A stretch of DNA of 64,000 bases from Lachnospiraceae oral taxon 107 str. F0167 (GTDB lineage: Bacteria > Bacillota > Clostridia > Lachnospirales > Lachnospiraceae), in the NCBI GenBank assembly GCA_000209465.1, contig GL890583.1:1-64000 (forward strand), in the 5' to 3' direction. The notes under the pieces were generated by a model. The model saw only the letters and a list, made by a program, of their open reading frames with translations. It ran no database searches and was not told where the DNA came from. This document shows positions 62,119 to 64,000 of the stretch, piece after piece. Each line of letters opens with the position of its first letter. The stretch's first letter is position 1. A program made the position numbers and the translations under genes.

Positions 62119-63473
62119 TTATTTGTTTAATGTATCGACTATTTGTTTGGTATATGTGCCACGTTTTTTGTGCTCTCGTTTTCTGGAATATAAACATGTG
62201 GTCAAGCAATAGAATAGTTTGTCTTTTAGGCAGTATAGTGCACGTGCACGGAAACGTTCTAGGTTTGTATATCTATTGGACACGTCAATCAGTAATCGAA
62301 GTTTCTGATTGATGTTTTCAGCTAGAGCATTAGATTGTCGTCTATCGTCATAAGGCCTTCTGAAGCTGTTTATAATTTCTGGTTTCCAGTGCTTCAGTAG
62401 AGATATGAATTCCTTATAGCAGTCTAAGTCTGAGTGTTCAAATAGCTCAATCAGATAATCAAGTTTCATACTAGCTTCTTCAAGAGAGCAGCGTTTATTG
62501 AAGTCTCTATATAGCTCCTTTAATTCATACGCAAGCTTTAAATCAGGACTTATCTCCAACAACATGTTGAAAAGGTCCCTATAATTCATCTTCTGACGAA
62601 ATTTTGAATTATATCTTGGCTCGTTATCGAGGTCGAATGAATCAGTTTCTAATAACTTATGCCAGGTCTTCAACAAATAGTAACTGGGACTATCATAAAC
62701 ACACTGTTTCATGATTCCTACACGTATGTATCTAAAGCACTCCGTAAGGTGTTTGATGACATGGAAAGGGTCTACCGCTATTTCGCAATGTCTCAGGTAC
62801 TTTTTACAGACATCCCTATAAGGTTCCCACATATCGATCGTAACGTACTTTACCTTGTCTCTCTCCGATTGTGGAATCATTTCAAAGTGTTTCGACAGCG
62901 TTACTTTCGAACGGTTTAAAGTATCTCGTTTAATGTCCTATTATTGTTGTCTACGAATACGCACAAATATGAACCACCATATTTCGCCATGGAAGAAGAT
63001 ATCTCATCGATACCAAGGTTCTCAGGAAGTGTTAATCTAGGTGCACGGATGAAACTATCGGCATATACTTGTATAATCGTGTTGGATACGTGGTATTTAT
63101 GTGCAATATCCTTGTAAGTCATACGAACATTATGTAGATCCAAGGCAATCGCATTGAGTACTGCGTATGACTGATGGAAGTTCTCTGGACCAAATGGACT
63201 TGGCTCAGAGAAGGACTTCCCACATTCTTTACAGACATAGCGTCTTCTTGTCCAATCAATGATGGATGGAATCCCTGCAACGTCAAGGTGGTTATAGCTG
63301 TATGAAGAATAATTCTTTATTTTTGAATGACCTCCACAACAGGGACAGGTAGGGTGAGTATCATTCAGTTTTATTAAGATGTGTAATTTATCAGATGATT
63401 TATGTGTATCAATCGAAAAAATCATATCGTCACTAACATTGAGTGTGGATATGATAAAATCATTTATAGCCAT
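62119..63473 (-). pseudogene. ISL3-family transposase, frameshifted
   Basis: The N-terminal part (63473-62916) has the ISL3 zinc-ribbon CPCCG...CKECG and an HTH region. The C-terminal part (62880-62119) has the DDE-type domain with YVTIDMWEPYRDVCKKYL and AVDPFHVIKHL. The first frame stops right after TLNEIL, and reading continues in the -1 frame as NRSKVTLSKHFEM, so one or two bases were gained or lost near 62917-62925. ATG 63473 has AGGAGG upstream. Confidence 0.9.
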
Positions 63474-63546
63474 ATGGCGCCTCCTATCGTTATTATTCAA
63501 TCTTTTTCCAACTTGAATTCTAACATAGGAGTTTTTTATTAGCTGA

Positions 63547-63647
63547 GACCCCGAGTGAATTTGGAGGGTATCCCCGAGTTGTAAAAAAAGAGGTCAAAAT
63601 TTGACCCCTAGAAATTTCGGAGGGTCGCCCCGACCCCGAGTGATTTT
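63547..63647. repeat. 29-bp subterminal repeats at the right end of the IS
   Basis: GACCCC-type units of 29 bp start at 63547 and 63603, and a partial third at 63632 is directly joined to the second. Each contains the GGAGGGT-x-x-CCCC segment (absent in the partial copy). They probably bind the transposase. Confidence 0.7.
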
Positions 63648-63721
63648 ATAGTGCCGATTATACTATCATCGCTATTATTTTTTTAGTGTCCATAAATTTT
63701 CAATAGGCATCTTGATAAATA

Positions 63722-63750
63722 TTGAATTTTAATTTATTATTAAATATAGA
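63722..63750 (+). promoter_or_regulatory. promoter of the TetR-family gene
   Basis: TTGAAT (63722-63727) and TATAGA (63745-63750) have a 17-bp spacer, 30 bp before the start codon. Confidence 0.55.
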
Positions 63751-63780
63751 TTCAGTATTATAGGAGAAAGAGGTGTGCTA

Positions 63781-64000
63781 TGGCACAGGTATTAAAAGAA
63801 GAAGTTAGAAATAGAATACTCGAAGCAGCAGAAAAAGTATTTTATAAAAAGGATTATAGAGGTGCCAAATTAACAGAAATTGCAAAAGAAGCAGATATTC
63901 CTGTGGCACTAATTTATACCTATTTCAAAAACAAGGAAGTTTTGTTTGATGCAGTAGTAAGTTCTGTTTATATAAACTTCGAGTCAGCTTTTAATGAGGA
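63781..64000 (+). CDS. TetR-family regulator, N-terminal part, cut by window edge
   Basis: The first 73 residues form a TetR-type DNA-binding domain. RILEAAEKVFYKKDY (about residues 12-26) and LTEIAKEADIPVALIYTYFKNKEVLF, split over about residues 32-57, are the typical helix-turn-helix. AGGAGAAAGAGG precedes the ATG. The ligand-binding domain lies outside the window, so its target and inducer are unknown. Confidence 0.88.

Larger units (their letters stand above)
62015..63647 (-). mobile_element. ISL3-family insertion sequence, degenerate
   Basis: A transposase remnant on the minus strand (62119-63473) lies between imperfect inverted ends: GAAATCAGTCGTGGGTC at 62015-62031 and GACCCCGAGTGATTTT at 63632-63647. 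The total of about 1.63 kb is in the ISL3 range. The transposase is frameshifted, so the copy is not autonomous. Left boundary could also be 61981. Confidence 0.65.

Noticed and set aside
62881-62930. Programmed frameshift in the ISL3 transposase
   Set aside because: No slippery heptamer in the correct phase is present at the break, and ISL3 transposases are normally single frames, so mutation is the simpler reading.

Overview
The window is AT-rich chromosomal DNA from an anaerobic, Gram-positive Clostridia-type bacterium, most likely a member of the Lachnospiraceae. This is a family-level inference. It rests on the two tRNA-sensing T-box leaders (thrS, ileS), a complete clostridial-order Rnf complex (rnfCDGEAB), a ferredoxin-type [FeFe] hydrogenase, a feoA-feoA-feoB-Cys-rich iron cluster, BspA-type leucine-rich surface proteins, a PKTxD-type cell-wall sorting signal, the PadR/DUF1700/DUF4097 envelope-stress trio and strong AGGAGG ribosome-binding sites. 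No rRNA, tRNA, CRISPR array or prophage is visible.

Layout. 1-369: 5' end of an IS1634-type transposase running off the left edge. 596-2886: rpmG-secE-nusG-rplK-rplA, closed by a terminator directly after rplA. 3074-4940: PadR regulator, DUF1700 and DUF4097 proteins. 5145-10737: three small membrane-anchored proteins, two of them paralogues, and two membrane-anchored BspA-like LRR proteins. 10874-15906: a conserved 136-aa protein, radA, ybaK and an unusual TetM-like GTPase fused to a Rae1/YacP-type NYN nuclease. 15942-22112: a metal-homeostasis locus with divergent feo genes and a DUF6110/P-type ATPase/DtxR set, with repeated TTAG-N6-CTAA operator candidates in between. 22239-28772: a GltD-like oxidoreductase, T-box-thrS, an RNHCP protein, aroA and tyrA. 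29105-36317: a divergent EF-G paralogue, a sortase-substrate-like protein, [FeFe] hydrogenase, htpG and a Mop/TOBE protein. 36441-43986: degV, galK, nrdR, yqeG-aroE-aroQ, efp and argS. 44413-49478: the Rnf operon. 49571-50256: a candidate small RNA on the minus strand and the ileS T-box. 50286-59681: ileS (IleRS2 type), glgP, a Cof-type HAD phosphatase, a frameshifted Xaa-Pro aminopeptidase and an RlmD/TrmA-type methyltransferase. 59700-63650: an accessory island with a YaaC-like gene, a three-gene operon of unknown small proteins, and a broken ISL3-family element. 63781-64000: 5' end of a TetR-family regulator.

How the genes fit together. Much of the window is translation machinery and its surveillance: ribosomal proteins, EF-P, three aminoacyl-tRNA synthetases, the YbaK editing factor, two non-canonical translational GTPases and an RNA methyltransferase. 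A second theme is anaerobic energy metabolism: Rnf couples reduced ferredoxin to NAD and ion pumping, the hydrogenase disposes of ferredoxin electrons, and Feo imports the iron both require. Aromatic amino-acid synthesis is split between two sites (aroA-tyrA and aroE-aroQ). The most unusual single gene is the GTPase-nuclease fusion at 13266-15872. Its N-terminal part looks like a ribosomal-protection factor but lacks the tetracycline-displacing loop, and its C-terminal part resembles a ribosome A-site endonuclease, which suggests a one-polypeptide ribosome surveillance factor. The accessory island at 59.7-63.6 kb is the other place where something undescribed may sit.
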